Shown here one piece after another: positions 40,644 to 54,495 of a stretch of DNA of 64,000 nt (the stretch's first letter is position 1; each line of letters starts with the position of its first letter). Where the stretch lies: NCBI RefSeq assembly GCF_000247815.1, contig NC_021671.1, positions 20,388,038 to 20,452,037 of the forward strand. Direction: 5' to 3'. This stretch comes from Ficedula albicollis. Taxonomy: Eukaryota > Chordata > Aves > Passeriformes > Muscicapidae. The position numbers and the translations under genes are program-made. The notes beneath the pieces were generated by a model, which was given only the letters and a program-made list of their open reading frames with translations, had not been told where the DNA came from and ran no database searches.

Positions 40644-43600
40644 GTCTGACACCAGAGGTCTATGGTGCAGTGGGCTGTCTGCTGGTCACCCACTGCTTTC
40701 TGCCACAGCGGCTTCTAGGATGTGATTCATCTGACCTAATTCAGCTGGCTGCTTTACAGTTAAGATGAATAATGCCCAGAAGTGTCTGTTTCTTTCTATT
40801 TGCTGTCTATCTGAGTTGTTTGGTGTGTGGTACTGCAAACTGGCAATACTTTGTGTACAACAAGAATAGGAGCTAGAGGAGAAGATCTGAATTTAAGACT
40901 TCAAGTAAAGGTCTGTCTCAGAGCCTCCCTTGAGGCTCTGTATTACAGAGGCATGAAAGAAAGATATAGACTGGGCTTTGGTGTTATACTGGTCTACTAG
41001 TGTAACTGGTAGTAACCTTCCAGTATCCAAACCTGCTCCCCTGATGCAGTATTCCATAAAATTATATTTGCTCTTGTGACTGAATCTGGCCTTCCAGAGG
41101 TTTGGAAAGAAGTTTTTTGAAGAAAACTTTTTGCATGTCATAAAGTATAGGCTTTGCCAGCAATCATGTGAAAAACATGCTCTGGCAATATTCTGGCTCT
41201 TTTCTTAGAAGCCAAACACTCTCCCATCCTCCCAAACCCAACACATTAAGACCCACACACTGTTTTTCATAATTCATAATTCAGATAGACTATGATTTTG
41301 CATGTATTCAGCAAGAGTTCTCTTCCCATTATTTATCATGATTACATCCCCTGAACTTTTCATGCAGTGTTTCTCACTTGCAAAGTGGGCTCCTCCTCTC
41401 CTTCCAAGCTTATCTCCAGTGCTGGCCATTAGTGAAAGGAATCGAGGTTTGGAAAAGACAGGGATGAGTAACTGGGAGCAGACTGGCAGTGCTGGAGCTT
41501 TGAGCACATCCCAGGCTCACTGAAAAGAGTGGGCAGAGCTGGAGGAGAGAAGTGGTGGTGCTAATCTTGTATCTATGATTCGTTTGGAATTGCAATGTGT
41601 TTGTTTAACATTCAGCTTATGTTTGACTTGTATGTATTGATGTTTGCATTAAATCAAGTAATTTTTCTGCACTCTTGTTGTGTCAACAAAGCTATATAAA
41701 GCATTTGACATCCGTAGGAAAATTCTTTGTATGCTATTATTTATCATCTTAAAACCACTAAACAGATTGGTAAAACAAGCAAACTGATTTTCAGGTGTGT
41801 TACAAGCTGCAATAAGCACCATTGTTGTACATGTTCCATAGTTATTGGGAAATATAAAATCGGGAGAAAATTTTAAATTGCCTTTTTCCAACCTTGCATC
41901 TGCCAGATAAGATCCTATGATGTAATCCCATGTGCAGAATTAGATACAACTCATTGTGAATATGCATGGTGGAATCAATCCAGGACACATAAAAGAAAAC
42001 GAGAGAAGTCTCAGCGGTGCCAGAAGAGTTTAACTAAATATTTTTCTGTTTTAGAAACTTGGATCTACAGAAGTCCCAGGTAATAATTAACTTGCACACA
42101 TTCCTTACTGCCTTGAGCAAACAGAAACTGACACCCTACCGTAAGCAAGCTGGGACTGTGACCCAAAAAGTGGTGTCCCACCAGAAGATTTATATCCACC
42201 CCAACATATTTTGGCACAGAGCTGCCTCAGAAACTGGAAGAAACAAATTATGATCAAGGTTAAGTGGCTCACAGAGGGTTTTCCAATGACTGACAAGTCA
42301 GGTCTGTTCAAAATAAAGCTGGGACCAGTCACAGTCTGTCTTTTCTGTGGTTCTGGCTGTTTCCAGTGACTGAGCTGCTGGGGGACCCAAAACAGGCTCA
42401 CACCTTGCTGAATGCTGTGCATGGAGCCCGAGCATGGTCACGTTACATCAGCAGTGACAAGCAACATTCCTCTTTTGAAAATGGCTAATGAACAACCCAG
42501 ACAAACTATAACCACACAAATTGCAATCGGGCTAAAGGCAGCACACATAGAAATTTTACTTTGGAGTTTCAACAAGCCATAATTAAAGATCACCTGATCC
42601 AGACATAGCAATACTCCATGCTTATTTATTTATTATTGTACCTAATTTCTATCAAGGATTTCTGATGAACCATGCATTATTCTTATTTAGATGTTGGTAT
42701 AATGACTCCTGGGGAAGTTATATAGCTTTAAAAATTATTTTCAAAACTCATGCATGTTTAGAGTGACATAACTCAGCACTACCCTCCTGTCTTCCAGGAA
42801 AAGGAATCTTTCTATTTTGTAAGCAAGATGGAGCTTGTAGCAGCTAAGTTATCCACACAAATGGTATCCTTCCAGTGGGATGGCAGATTACACTAGCAAC
42901 ATTAAGGAACAAAAGAAAAAGTATATTTGACAAAGATGAAAAAGAGGAAAGGCTGTAATGAGTAAAACAATTGCATTAATTAAATTACTTGTAAGGGTTT
43001 TTTGAGAAGTCCCTTGGGCCAAATCACTTACTACTAGAAAAACGAGTAAAGTGAAAGAGAAAATTCACTTCCAAGTCAGTTTCCACTCCAAGGAAGGCAA
43101 ATTTCAGTAACAGATTTGTTAATGGAGATGTTTACTGTGTTGGAGGGCTGTGTAGGATATTTCAGCAGTCAGTTTGACAGGTCAATCTACAAGCCAGAAT
43201 ATAATTCAAAGTCAGATTGAAATCATCAGCAGAAAAACTTATCTTAGACAAGTATTTAACTTCTCTATGCATGCCTTTTAATGAAGTAGCTAATTTCTCA
43301 GGTCTTTAATTTTAATGTCACTTTTATGTCGTATGCCTTTATTAGTGTAAAGGCAGAGTTGGAATAGCCACCCAATTTTCATGAGGAAGGTGGTCCTAAG
43401 TAGGAGTGATGGGCTCACTGACCATTCCCAGAGCCATCTACAAGGTGACTGAGAGAGCAACAAGCACTCCTTCATCAAGGCACTGCTGGTGGTCAGAGGA
43501 CACATACCGGCTGATTTTAACTGGTCAGTGCTTCTTCCACAAAGCCTTTTGGTCACTGCCTCAGTCACAAATGGTGCTCCAAATGTGAGGATGCTTCATG

Positions 43601-46600
43601 ATAACACAACATGGTGGAGAAGAAGAAATACAATTTTTACTTTATCTCCTTCATCTCTTTCACATCCCACAGCAACCAAGAGACAGTGTCAGCATTTTAT
43701 GTCATGCAGACATCTGTATGTGGCAGCACTTTGTGTGGAGGAAGAGGGGGACCTTTCTTAGCACATTTGTCCTCCTTCACGCTCTAACCCTTCAGTAGAG
43801 CATTTTCATATTAGCTCAGTTGGATTGTCTACTATTTTTGGTAACCACACAAGCATGCACACAGTTGCTTTGCCATCTCCCATCAGCATTAAATCCCACT
43901 GCTGCACACCTCCTTCTCCCACTCATTCCTGCACTTGCCTGGGTAGCTATTTGAGCAAAGCAGCAGCTGAAACATAATCTTTTTTAATTACTAGCAACTG
44001 CGTGTGCCAGTAGAGATATATGACTGTAAACCTACGTGAACAGTGACCTCAATGCTCTTTAGCCTAAGTAGAGCTCTCTTGCAGATCTCATCTATATAAA
44101 CACTTGTTTTATTTTCCCCTGAGCATTACAGTGTTTCAGCTCTTTTTAACTGGAGATTTATGACTTTACAAGGACTTATCTGAATCACCAGCAATCACTC
44201 TACTAAACCCCAAAGTATGTCCCTCTGTTTTCTGCTGATATAGATGATTTTTCGAAAGCAGTTAGCATTTTGAGGAGCTTAAATGTAGGATGCTAGAAAG
44301 AGGTCTTCTCTACAAAATTTTTGCAATGGTTTCATCTATAAATCATCCCCCATAAAATGGCTGGCTGTGAGCATCATAGCATCAACTTTGGAATTACAGA
44401 CTTTGTCAAGTATATAAACCTTCTCTCTTTATTATTGTGAGAAAATATTATTAATTATTGTGGGGAGAAACTAATCTGAGGGTATAGGTCTCCAGTCAAA
44501 ATTGTATCCATGCTTGATCTCAGCATGTTCTTTTAGTCCCTATATATTCAGTTTATGTGCAACCTAGTTTTCTCCACCGAAGGTTGTGAATAACAGATGT
44601 AACCTCATTGTCCTTACTGACTTCACTGAGCTATAATTGAACACTGCTTTTGGTATGCTCTCAACAGTGTTGCTTGTATACTGCAAGTCATCTAAGTACT
44701 AATATTGAATTTATTCCATCAAAAACTAGCCCCTAGGGGCAAAAACAAACCAGAAATAATTAAATTCATCTAGTAAACCACAGGCTCATTTGAATAACAT
44801 TGCCTTCTCTTAATGCTGTGTGTACATACAGCAAGGATGGATCATTACAGCAGCCTGGCATCCGCTCGAACGCCTGTGAAGCCAAGATTCTCCATTTTGG
44901 CAATGAGTGCTTTGAACAGGAGAGAGAAGAAATCTGAGTTTCTGCATGTTTTTCCCCAAGCAGAAATGCTATGTACACTATTGCCAGGTTTTTCCATGCA
45001 GCACTTTGCTTCTGTTTGAGCTCCTTACTGATTGCACTAGTGCATTTTTATTGCTTCCAATATGTCAGAGTGAAACGACAGTAGCCTCGTGTCAAACCAG
45101 TTATACATCTGATTGAAATCCGTTCACATTTCACCTGCAATTCATTATTTTCTCATTTCTATGTTGTTCTCAGGATGAACCAGTTCACAGTTCACACGTT
45201 CTCTTGGAACACACCTATCTGTTGCATGCCTCAGAGGTTGAAGGGTTGATCAACAATCCATGGGACTCCACTTAATATTTCTGTTACGTATGACACAGCT
45301 TCTTGTATGGATCTGGCCCATTCAGTAAGGTGGGCAGAAACCTGAAATCAAACTGCATTTTTCAAAGGCCTAGTGGAAATTTGGGTCTGTATATAAAGCT
45401 CAGTGATGAATGCCTCTCCTTCTATCTTCCTTCAGTTCTTGATATAGAAAAGTTTTTCAGTCAGTTAAGGAAAAATCAGCATGTACTTGAATGTTGCAAA
45501 GTGGGATGTTTTTATTTTTAAATTTTCTCTTTTTCAGCTGTGCCGCTTTGTATTTTGCATACGAATAAAAATCACGAAGAGTTACATATCACAGCTTAAA
45601 TATCAAAGATGACTGTCAAATAATTCAAACAGAAGGCTCTTTATTAAAGTCACTTTACTGAACAATTTTGTATTGGAAACCAAACAAAATGAAGGAGAAT
45701 ACTGCTTTCTGAATCAAAGCACAGAATGTTGCTCTTCAGTTGCACATCTGCACAAGTGCTTCAATACATAACTGAGTAACTAACTCCCAACTTGGGTGCA
45801 TTTGAATTTGTTTCTTCACAAAATGGAAACACATACTCAGCTGCCATATCTCACAGAGGTAGAATATATAAAGATTTATTTAAAGGAATTTAATCAAAAG
45901 ACACAAAGTAAGTGATCAGTGCTATTATTTTTATCCTGCTTTAAATTCACCATATCAAAACAAGACAATGCAACTTTTCATTTACATGTCATTCAGCTTA
46001 TTTCACATTTTTCATTAGTTTTTTTGTGCTTTGGATAGAGTGTGAATGCTGCCTTGGTGATAAACTTCTTTGTTTCTCTGGGAGGTGGTGGGAGTGCTGC
46101 ATACAACTTCTGCTGCTTCTTCTAGTTGCAAGAAGTATAACAGGAAGAAGAATGACAGCCACTCTTTACTGGAGACCTGAGAGCATTTTTTATGGCACTT
46201 GTATTGCATAAAAACACAATTAACAAATGTCACCAACAATAATAAAGCTTTTCATAGGACGTGGATATTCACCACCTTATCACAAAACAAAGAACAATCA
46301 TCAAAGAAAGAGACACATTCTTATGCATAACAGTAGTCTTATTTTATGGCACATCATTTGTATAGCTATTTATTTTTAACAGCTGGTGAACAAATGACTA
46401 CTATAATGCTGAATTTCTTTCACTAGCTGTATATATTTTTCCACAGAGTTCTGATCCAAAGTCAAATCAAAGTTAGTCACCATCAGTATAAAAATTAGTA
46501 TTCCATTTCATGACAATCAAAGTTTTGACTGTCCATGCTCCTACTGATGCCAAATGGCAAGCCCAGGGTCTCATTTGGTTGTAAAGACAATGAACCAAAA

Positions 46601-48121
46601 CCATTAGATGGCTAGGAATTTGGCAGAAGCTGAAATCCCAGAGCTGAGAACACTTCAGAAGTTAGGGACACATTCATATTTTTAAAAACATATCCACATG
46701 CAATATGATGTTTCAAGTATGCAAAATGCATCAGAGGAGAGTAAGCTACTTTTGTGGTGTGAAATAAATGTTGGATGGAAGAATGAAAATGCTCTCTAGT
46801 TTCCTAATGACAATTTTACTACTCACTCCATGGAGTCTTGTTTGCTAGAGCAAACTATATAAATTACAAGTATATTCTTCTAATGACGTGAAATTGCTTA
46901 AAAATGGTAGAAAATGAGTCATAAAACTTTATGTAACATCATCAGTTATCTTCAAACTTCAAGTTGTTGAACTGTATTAGAAATATTTTCAGATAATCCA
47001 ACCTACTTCTCCTTAGCTTTGCAGAGATGATTCAGAAATGAAGTGCACCCAAATCCAGTTCTGTATCTGCCCTGCACTGTCACGATCCAGGTTTCTCCCC
47101 GAGGCAGGGTGTTAATGCCATGAGTCCTCATCATGGCAGCAGCTGAAAAAGAATGTGTTTAAACTCTCCTCCTTGTTCTGCTGCTTGTTGCAGATCTGCT
47201 GTGTCAGGGAAGTAGTTTCCAATGCAGGATGCATCTAAATTAATTTGTACACAGCCTACGTATCTTCGTTGCCTAACTATAGTTCCATCTCCACTGCAAG
47301 CCAGCACATAGTTCATTTGTTTTTCTTATTTCTTATTGACACCTGTTTTCTTTTTCTGGTACCCTCTATGTATTTTGGTGTCATTGTATCTGAATTTTAC
47401 TTCTCTTCTTTCCCTAAGTAGCAGATAGACGTGTTAGCCCTCCCAAGATTCTGTGTGAGAACGCAGTATCTCCTCATTTACAGAACCAGGTGCATCCATA
47501 CTGTGCATGGCTATACACAACAGCTGTAGAGCTGTTTGGCCAGCAAGCCTCTAAGCCTGACCTCCAGCATGGTGAGAGGCACATCCTTCAGGATGCTGCG
47601 TGCTTGAATGAAATAAGACAATTACCATGTTCCCTAGGGCATCCAGACAGGATGTCTGCAGGCAATCTGCAATCTGCCAAGCTGATAAGATATGGGCTGG
47701 AAGCAGAACATGCTATGTTGATTGTTTTTTGTGAGATCATTCTCCCACAGAGAGGGATAGTATCTTTTACAAAAGATAACATCATGTCTTCTGTTCCTTT
47801 TCTTCAAATCTGCAGGTTGTTAAGAAGTCCTGTGAGGAGATATAAATCTTCCTCTAAGCATCAGTGCCAAGATCTGTTGTTGTGTGAGGAACTCTTCTGC
47901 TTGCTTCACGCTTGTCTAGTGTGGTGATTAAGTGGAGATGTGGCCACAGGAAATGCTAACACTAAAACTTATGCTCATCAGAGTTGATGACAAAAATCTT
48001 GTTAGTCATACTGAAATGCCAAGGGACAAATTGTGAATTCTATGGGAAATATTCAAGGCTCCTTATCCTTCCTAGAGGAAAACATTGCTACCTGAGACAG
48101 GATGAATGTGCAGATGCTGCA
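40644..48121. other. Long non-coding stretch, no recognised gene
   Basis: About 7.5 kb without recognisable transposon or exon. A forward frame of 145 codons (47490-47927) begins with a GTG codon, matches no family I know and is within chance expectation for this much sequence. A pattern resembling acceptor, 25 bases and donor occurs at 42051-42081 (tttctgttttag ... ccag|gtaata). As an isolated micro-exon it is not convincing. Confidence 0.5.
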
Positions 48122-48216
48122 ACTGATTAATGGCAGTAACACTCTAAAAGATAGCCAGACATGTAGATGGACTGATTAATGGCAGTAACACTCTAAAAGA
48201 TAACCAGACGTAGATG

Positions 48217-48217
<1 letters not shown>
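48122..48217. repeat. Two-copy tandem duplication, 49-bp unit, abutting a C run
   Basis: Copies start at 48122 and 48171 (actgattaatggcagtaaca). Copy 2 has one substitution (atagcc/ataacc) and lacks two bases (acatgtag/acgtag). Copy 2 ends at tagatga, which runs directly into the C tract at 48218. Confidence 0.95.

Positions 48218-48249
<32 letters not shown>
48218..48249. repeat. Poly-C run, 32 bases
   Basis: 32 uninterrupted C between tagatga and taaacaag. It is much shorter than the other two runs but in the same orientation, and it sits exactly at the end of a tandem duplication. Confidence 0.97.
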
Positions 48250-48253
<4 letters not shown>

Positions 48254-51200
48254 CAAGAACTAGCTGTTGGGACTTCATTTTGCCCATTCCTTGTGGGCTT
48301 TAATTTCTTCCTGATAAGTAGTGAGCCATACAACATCATCTTCAATACAAATGCTGCCTCCTCACATGATCATCCCGATGTCCAAAGGGGCAATCCCCTT
48401 TAGAACTCTTCCTTGTGACATTGGCCAACTCTGCTGCTCAGCTTCTGACTCTTCTTCCCATCCCTCATGCTACTCAGCTAAGGATTACTTACTTGTAACT
48501 AATGCCAAAGCTCACAACAGCCAAAAAGTTTCCTTTTAATAGCTTTGATAGCTTGCATTGCTTTGTTGGCTGTAGGTAGAACAGATACATGATAAGCTTG
48601 GTAAAATTTTTTACAGAAACCACCTTCTGACAAAAATTGCTTTTGTCACTGAGCAGAAACTGAGGGCCAAAAGCATTTGCTTTCATTACAAAAATTTAAA
48701 AAATGGGGAACGTGTCCTCTTTTTATTTAAAAGCTACACACTAGAACTGAGCATTATTGTTTTTAGGCTAAAAACCAAAATACTTTGGACAAAGGCCAGA
48801 ACACTTCAGCTGAGAACCAGCTAATGCTTTATCACTGTGGTTAGCAGATGTGACTGGATCCACACAGGGAGTGAATTTGTTCCGCAAAACTTGACATTTT
48901 ATCACAGTCACATTTCAAGCGGAAAAGAAACCCTTTGAAAGTGTGGTGATAGATTAAAGAGAAATCATCTCTTCTTCGCAGAGGAAAACCAGGTATGCAC
49001 ACACAGAATGGAACTGGCAAAACAGCTCTCATGGGTTTCCCTGCTCATTGTCCTCCCTGCTGCACGCAGTCTGTCAGTCTCACCGCAGGAGAGAGGGCTC
49101 AGACATCTCAGATAATGGGCATGGAAAAAGCTGTCACTTCAAATCTTTCTTAAAAGTGTGTTAGCCTTTATAAACTGCCCCCCAGCCTGACTGAGGAATA
49201 TATTTGGTAATGGTCCAAGACTCTGCAAAATATACTCATTCCATGTGCTCAAGAGACTTGGTCATTTAAAGGTTTACTGTGTGTGGCAATCTATAAAGAG
49301 ATCAGAAATGCTTTCCACTTAACATGTCCTTCAAGATAGGAGACAGAGGAGTTTTTAAAAATTCAGGAGGCGCTTAAATTTACAAGCATTCAGTAAGCCT
49401 TACATTGTTCTCCTCCTTGCACAGACTGAAATAAAAACTGATGTGTTTGTTTTCACCTCAGTCCCTGTTTTTTTTAAGCTGTGTGCATGCAATTCGTTTG
49501 GGTTAATTTACTATCAACATGTCTGTTAGGGAGACTTTCCTACAAAATGCTTTGAATGTCTCCTGGCTCCGCACTGTAGAAACTTCCAAACCTGCCCAAG
49601 CCCTGTCCCCTCCCTGTGCAAGGGAAATCTGTCCTCATGGGCCAGAAGCTCGTGCTGCAGCCTGCTCATTCTTTGGCTAATGGAGGAATAGAATGGCACG
49701 GCAGAGCCACAGCAGGGAAGTTGCAGTCCCATCCGAATGGCACTACTCTAGGAACATGGATCTGCTGCCACTTATTTTACCTTACTAATTGGCAATAAAA
49801 AAATTTTTTCCCTCTCTTCATCCTTTATTCCTCTCCTCTCAACGTGTCATGTCAAACAGTAGTTTTTCTTTTAGCTGTGGTTTCACCCAGAAACAGTATG
49901 GAATTCCTGTTCCCACGAGTCTGGGGCTGTGGATCTGGCTTGAGCTCTGTGTGTTGCCAGGCTGGGAGAGCTCCATCACTGAGGGGGCAAAGCTCTGACC
50001 ATAGCTGGGTTGCCATTTGGCATTGCCAGTGACCAAAACACACAGGGTAGGTAAAAGTGAAGCCACGTGGCTCACCAGGGGCTGATGTCCTTGAATGGCC
50101 CCACACCCAGCAGCTGCCTGGCAGTGATGTGTAGCTGCTGCGAGTGCTCCAGTTTAGCAGACCATCAATCTGCCTGTTTCACGTATGCTGTTTAGCAACT
50201 AGCAACACTGATGGTGCCAACAACTACATAAGGGTAAAAATTTGGTAAAGGAGCATAAATGTTACCCTTTCTCTAAAAAAAGTGATTTGTCCCTGGGCAA
50301 AGGGATCTACTGGAGTGTGTGTGAGGTTTGTCATATTCAATTCCTAACTCTCTCCCCTGCTCCAAGCTGCAGCACCAGTGGGGTGTCAGGGGAGCTCCTG
50401 GGCTCACTCTGGGGTGTGTTGTCCCTCAGGAACACTGCCAGCTGCCATGTGCTGGAGAGATGAACAGGTCCTATCAAAGCTGTTTTCAGAGCTTCTTTGG
50501 GGTTTAACGTGTTTCTCTATCATCAAGAACCATACAGCATGTTGTCCAACAGGTCTTTCTTCCTTATCTCTTTCAAAAGCAATTCAAAGCCTACACTCAC
50601 TACAAAGTACTCACGAGTGAGCCTCTCAGAGTCTCAACCCTAGCAGATTCCCCATGGGGTAAACTGATGCTGCACCATAAAAGTGGGAGAGGCTGTGAGT
50701 ACAGCACAGTCAAGGCAGAGGAGCCAGCCTTGATATTTGGAGAGACTGTAAACCCAATCCCAACAGTTTAGAAAGGCTGTTGAAATCTCCAGGTTATCAC
50801 TTGGCAAGACATCCAGGGTTTGCCAAGCAACAAAGTTCACACAGTCCAGACTGATGCTCGCCAGGGTTTGACAGGCTTAAAGCAGAACCATCTTTGAAAC
50901 GTGCTGTTAAACCTCCTTATTTCTTTCTATTTCACTCTGGGAAATGGATTTAGAATAAGCCAGATCCCTCTCAAGTACTCCAAGTGCTGCTCCACTAGTA
51001 GGACAATCCAATGGCCAGTGAGGGAGCCCCCTCCATCCCACTGTACTGTGAGGACAGCTGCATTACAGCTCACCCTGTCAGCTCTACCACCCATGATCTA
51101 TGGATTTCTCTTGCCACCAGAATTAGCTGCTTTGTTTGCCCTCCTTAGACATTAAAAACTCATGCATTTTTCTAATTATATCATTGAGTTTTAAACTTTC

Positions 51201-51548
51201 CACTGCTATTTAAAAACTGCAGTCTTTTCTAGCATGTAAAACTGCATCAAAGAAATATGTTTGCTGCTTCTTTCAAAAATTTTAAAATATTGATCATTTT
51301 TAATGAGCTTCATTGTAAAGCAGCCTTGTGACTTATCAAGGACACTGTAAATGCATGGCTGTGATGATGTTGACCCAGCAAAAATGTTTTCAGTGCTTTG
51401 AAACCTGTAGTTCTGGCATGCTCTAGGAAAATAGTCTGGGGTTTTTTACAAACTTTCTCTCACACAACATGCTGTAGTAGTAGTCATAACCTGTTTTAAT
51501 TTTTTAACTAATGTCACAAGCTGGACCTGGAAGAGAAGTTTTTGGATT
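48250..51548. other. Non-coding stretch, no recognised gene
   Basis: Mixed unique DNA with slightly GC-richer parts near 49560-50120 and 50350-50450. Overlapping frames on both strands are short and uninterpretable. No transposon was recognised. Confidence 0.5.
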
Positions 51549-51592
51549 GAATTTTTTGTGTTTGAATTTTTTGTGTTTGAATTTTTTGTGTT
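51549..51592. repeat. Minisatellite, 15-bp unit, about 3 copies
   Basis: The unit gaattttttgtgttt repeats from 51549, 51564 and 51579, the last copy one base short. Identical copies indicate recent slippage. Confidence 0.95.
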
Positions 51593-54002
51593 GAAGATCT
51601 GATATTTGGTTTGGGATTTGGCAGGGGGATGGTTTGTGTAGGACTTTAATCTTTTTGGGTAACGGGCCAAAGTAGTGCAATGTGCAATAATGGTTCTGGC
51701 ATATATTCAGTGATCATGGCAGAATTTATTTCACCTCTCAGTATGTAGGAATATATTCCAGTGGGTAAGGAGTGTTCTTTATTTTAAGCTTGACTCAGTA
51801 CAAATATATATATTTAAAAAAGGAATATAACTAGATCAGCCCACACAAAACCATGAAGCCAGATGTCTTTTTTTGCCTCAAATTCAAGTAAATCCTTTAT
51901 AAACTGATGTGGAGAAAAAGCTGAAAGAGAAGATTTAATTATATGCTACAATCAAGAAGGCATTTTACATCCCAATTGGCAGAGCTCTTACTGTGTATTT
52001 TAAGCAAGATGAAGATGACAGAAGAAAGCAGAGAAAAAAAACCCCAGTTTCTATACTAGTTCTCTGGTGCAAGGAACAGCTTGATCTTATTTATTGCAGA
52101 GTTTTTGCAAGTTCTGATATTTAAAGCCTGTCCTGTAACATCCAGGAACAAACACTAAGGAATCTTAACTATATTAGCATGAATTATAAATTAATTTCCT
52201 GGAGTCATAGCCATGGCTCCTAGAGGGATATTAACATATATGCCATTTCTTTTGGCACCTAATGAGTCTCTGGTAGGTTTTTCGTAATTAATCTTCAGAA
52301 AAATGAATAGGGATTAGGAGGGAGGGAATATTCTTTCAGCACTCTCTTTATAACTTCATGCATCTTTACCAGAAACAAGTAGAATATTATAATTTTCTTT
52401 CTTAATTAATTTGCTTTGAGAACTGCCAGATTTATCTATCAGCTTTTTTTTAATATATCAAAACTGCAAAGTGTCGGGATCCAGAATTAGTGCTCAACTC
52501 TCATAAAAATTGCATTTCGTAGGTATAGACCTCTTAACTTCCCTCCCCTTCTAAACAGAAGACTGATCTTAATAATCAGGTTTTTATGCCCCAGTACATT
52601 TACTCTAAAAATTGAATATCCTGTTCTCGATTAGAAAATAGGATTCAGTAACAAGCTTTTTAAGTAGAGTTGCCTATAGGCAATAGGTTTCACAGACTTT
52701 GGACAGTAGGTTTCTCACAAAGGCATTCTCTGCTCATTTCTTTAAGCTTTTCTGCATGCAGAGTGAGCAATAAACCTAATCATAACTGTTAGCTTTGTGT
52801 ATAAACAGTTTGCAATATTGGGTACTAAAAAAATACTGAAGCATTTGCTTGCCACATCTAGTAAATTGTAATGTAAATACAAAGCATTAAACTTGAGAAT
52901 TCTTTGATAAGAGCCTAGAGTAGAAAGGGTAATAGTGCTTTTGGGGATAGGAATAATCTCTGAAGAGGGGAACTGTGAAAGTTTCCCAGCCTGAACTAGT
53001 AAATAGAATTGCACATCTATTGAATGTGATTAATGAAGTGTAATGATTGCATAGTTACACACCGGAAGAGCAATCAAAATTACCATTGTTAACTTTAGCA
53101 GAGTTTTGCTCCTATAGTACTAAGTACCAGGTATTTGTTAACTGCTGGCAGGCATTTGAAGTGATTTAAAAGGGCCAAGACAAACTGAACCTTTAGAATT
53201 TAAATTTTCAGCCAGGATTCCTAATTCTCTATAACTGCTAAACACCTAAGACTTTGCTTTATATTATTTACATGGCAATCATAAATATTTCTCTAAACAG
53301 AGTTGCTAGAATGCAGAATGATATTTTACTTGTCTTCCTATCAGAGTTAAATCAGGTGGACCTTCAGGAACAAGACCTTGCTCTTCTTTTGGCTTCCCAT
53401 CACTGGCCTGGCCTCATTTTGCTGTTGTGGGATGCCAGACCTCAAAGTACAGCTGACTGGAGCCCCACTGCTAAATATTGCTGAGAGCTGATGTCCTCCT
53501 CAGAAATCCATCATCATGGATAGTCATCTATTGCTTTACAGTTTAAGAAACACTTTGTTATGTAAGCAAAACAGGGTGGGGTTTTTTCTAAGAGAAACAT
53601 CTAAACAAGGAACATTTCTGCCATATCCAAAACAAGATTTAGAAAATTAGTCAAAAATAAAGCAATGTAAATAGAAAAATCCTTTCATTAATACTCGCTA
53701 AAATCAGAAAGACTCTTGGACAAATGTCTCCCAATGCTATCATAACTCTCTTGCTCTTCCTGTTGGAATCCACTGGTGGCCAGACGGTGTCTTCTTTTCA
53801 CATGAAGTGGTATGATTTCTTTCACAAACCTGAACTATTTACTAATAAAACTGGGTTTCACCCCAAAGAATGATATTATTTTGCTGCTATACATTTTTGT
53901 GTATGAGTTACTAAATCTGAAGAATTCTGTAATGTTCAGTTGGCAAAAAAAGTGATGGCTAACCATATGCCTAGAAAACATTACTCAAATAGTTGAGGAC
54001 TC
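51593..54002. other. AT-rich non-coding stretch
   Basis: AT-rich unique DNA. A small TA patch occurs near 51800-51815. No exon or transposon recognised. Confidence 0.6.
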
Positions 54003-54123
54003 TGTGGATTGGAAAGCATTCTCAGTTTTTCAATCAGTTTTTCTTTAAACTGTCATGTGTTGTGGATTGGAAAGCATTCTCAGTTTTTCAATTAAGAATA
54101 TTTTTCTTTAAACTGTCATGTGG
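54003..54123. repeat. Two-copy tandem duplication, about 58-63-bp unit
   Basis: Copies start at 54003 and 54061 (tgtggattggaaagcattct), both ending ctttaaactgtcatgtg. They differ by a small rearrangement and insertion in the middle (caatcagttttt against caattaagaatattttt). Directly followed by a second, larger duplication. Confidence 0.93.
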
Positions 54124-54495
54124 TAGTAAATTTGATCTGTGTGCAAAGAAGCTGACAATTTTATCTATCTGCAACATGTGTCCCAGGTAGGTGTTGCTTC
54201 TCTAAGGTACAAATAAAAGCAATGGAGATGTTGTTCCCATGGTCAATGGTGTCTGAATAACTTACTGTTTTTCTTACCCAAAATTCACTCACTCACTCAC
54301 TCTCTAAAAGTTAGTAAATTTGATCTGTGTGCAAAGAAGCTGACAATTTTATCTATCTGCAACATGTGTCCCAGGTAGGTGTTGCTTCTCTAAGGTACAA
54401 ATAAAAGCAATGGAGATGTTGTTCCCATGGTCAATGGTGTCTGAATAACTTACTGTTTTTCTTACCCAAAATTCACTCACTCACTCTCTAAAACT
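54124..54495. repeat. Two-copy tandem duplication, 188-bp unit, nearly identical
   Basis: Copies start at 54124 and 54312 (tagtaaatttgatctgtgtg). The only difference I see is in the embedded ACTC microsatellite, which has one repeat fewer in copy 2, plus the junction base after ctctaaaa. It is the longest and least diverged duplication in the window, and starts where the 58-63-bp duplication stops. Confidence 0.96.

Noticed and set aside
42051..42081. Acceptor-25 bases-donor pattern resembling a micro-exon
   Set aside because: Short splice-like pairs are common by chance and nothing else supports it.
47490..47927. 145-codon forward reading frame
   Set aside because: It begins at GTG, not ATG, shows no family similarity or splice context, and one or two frames of this length are expected by chance in 64 kb.
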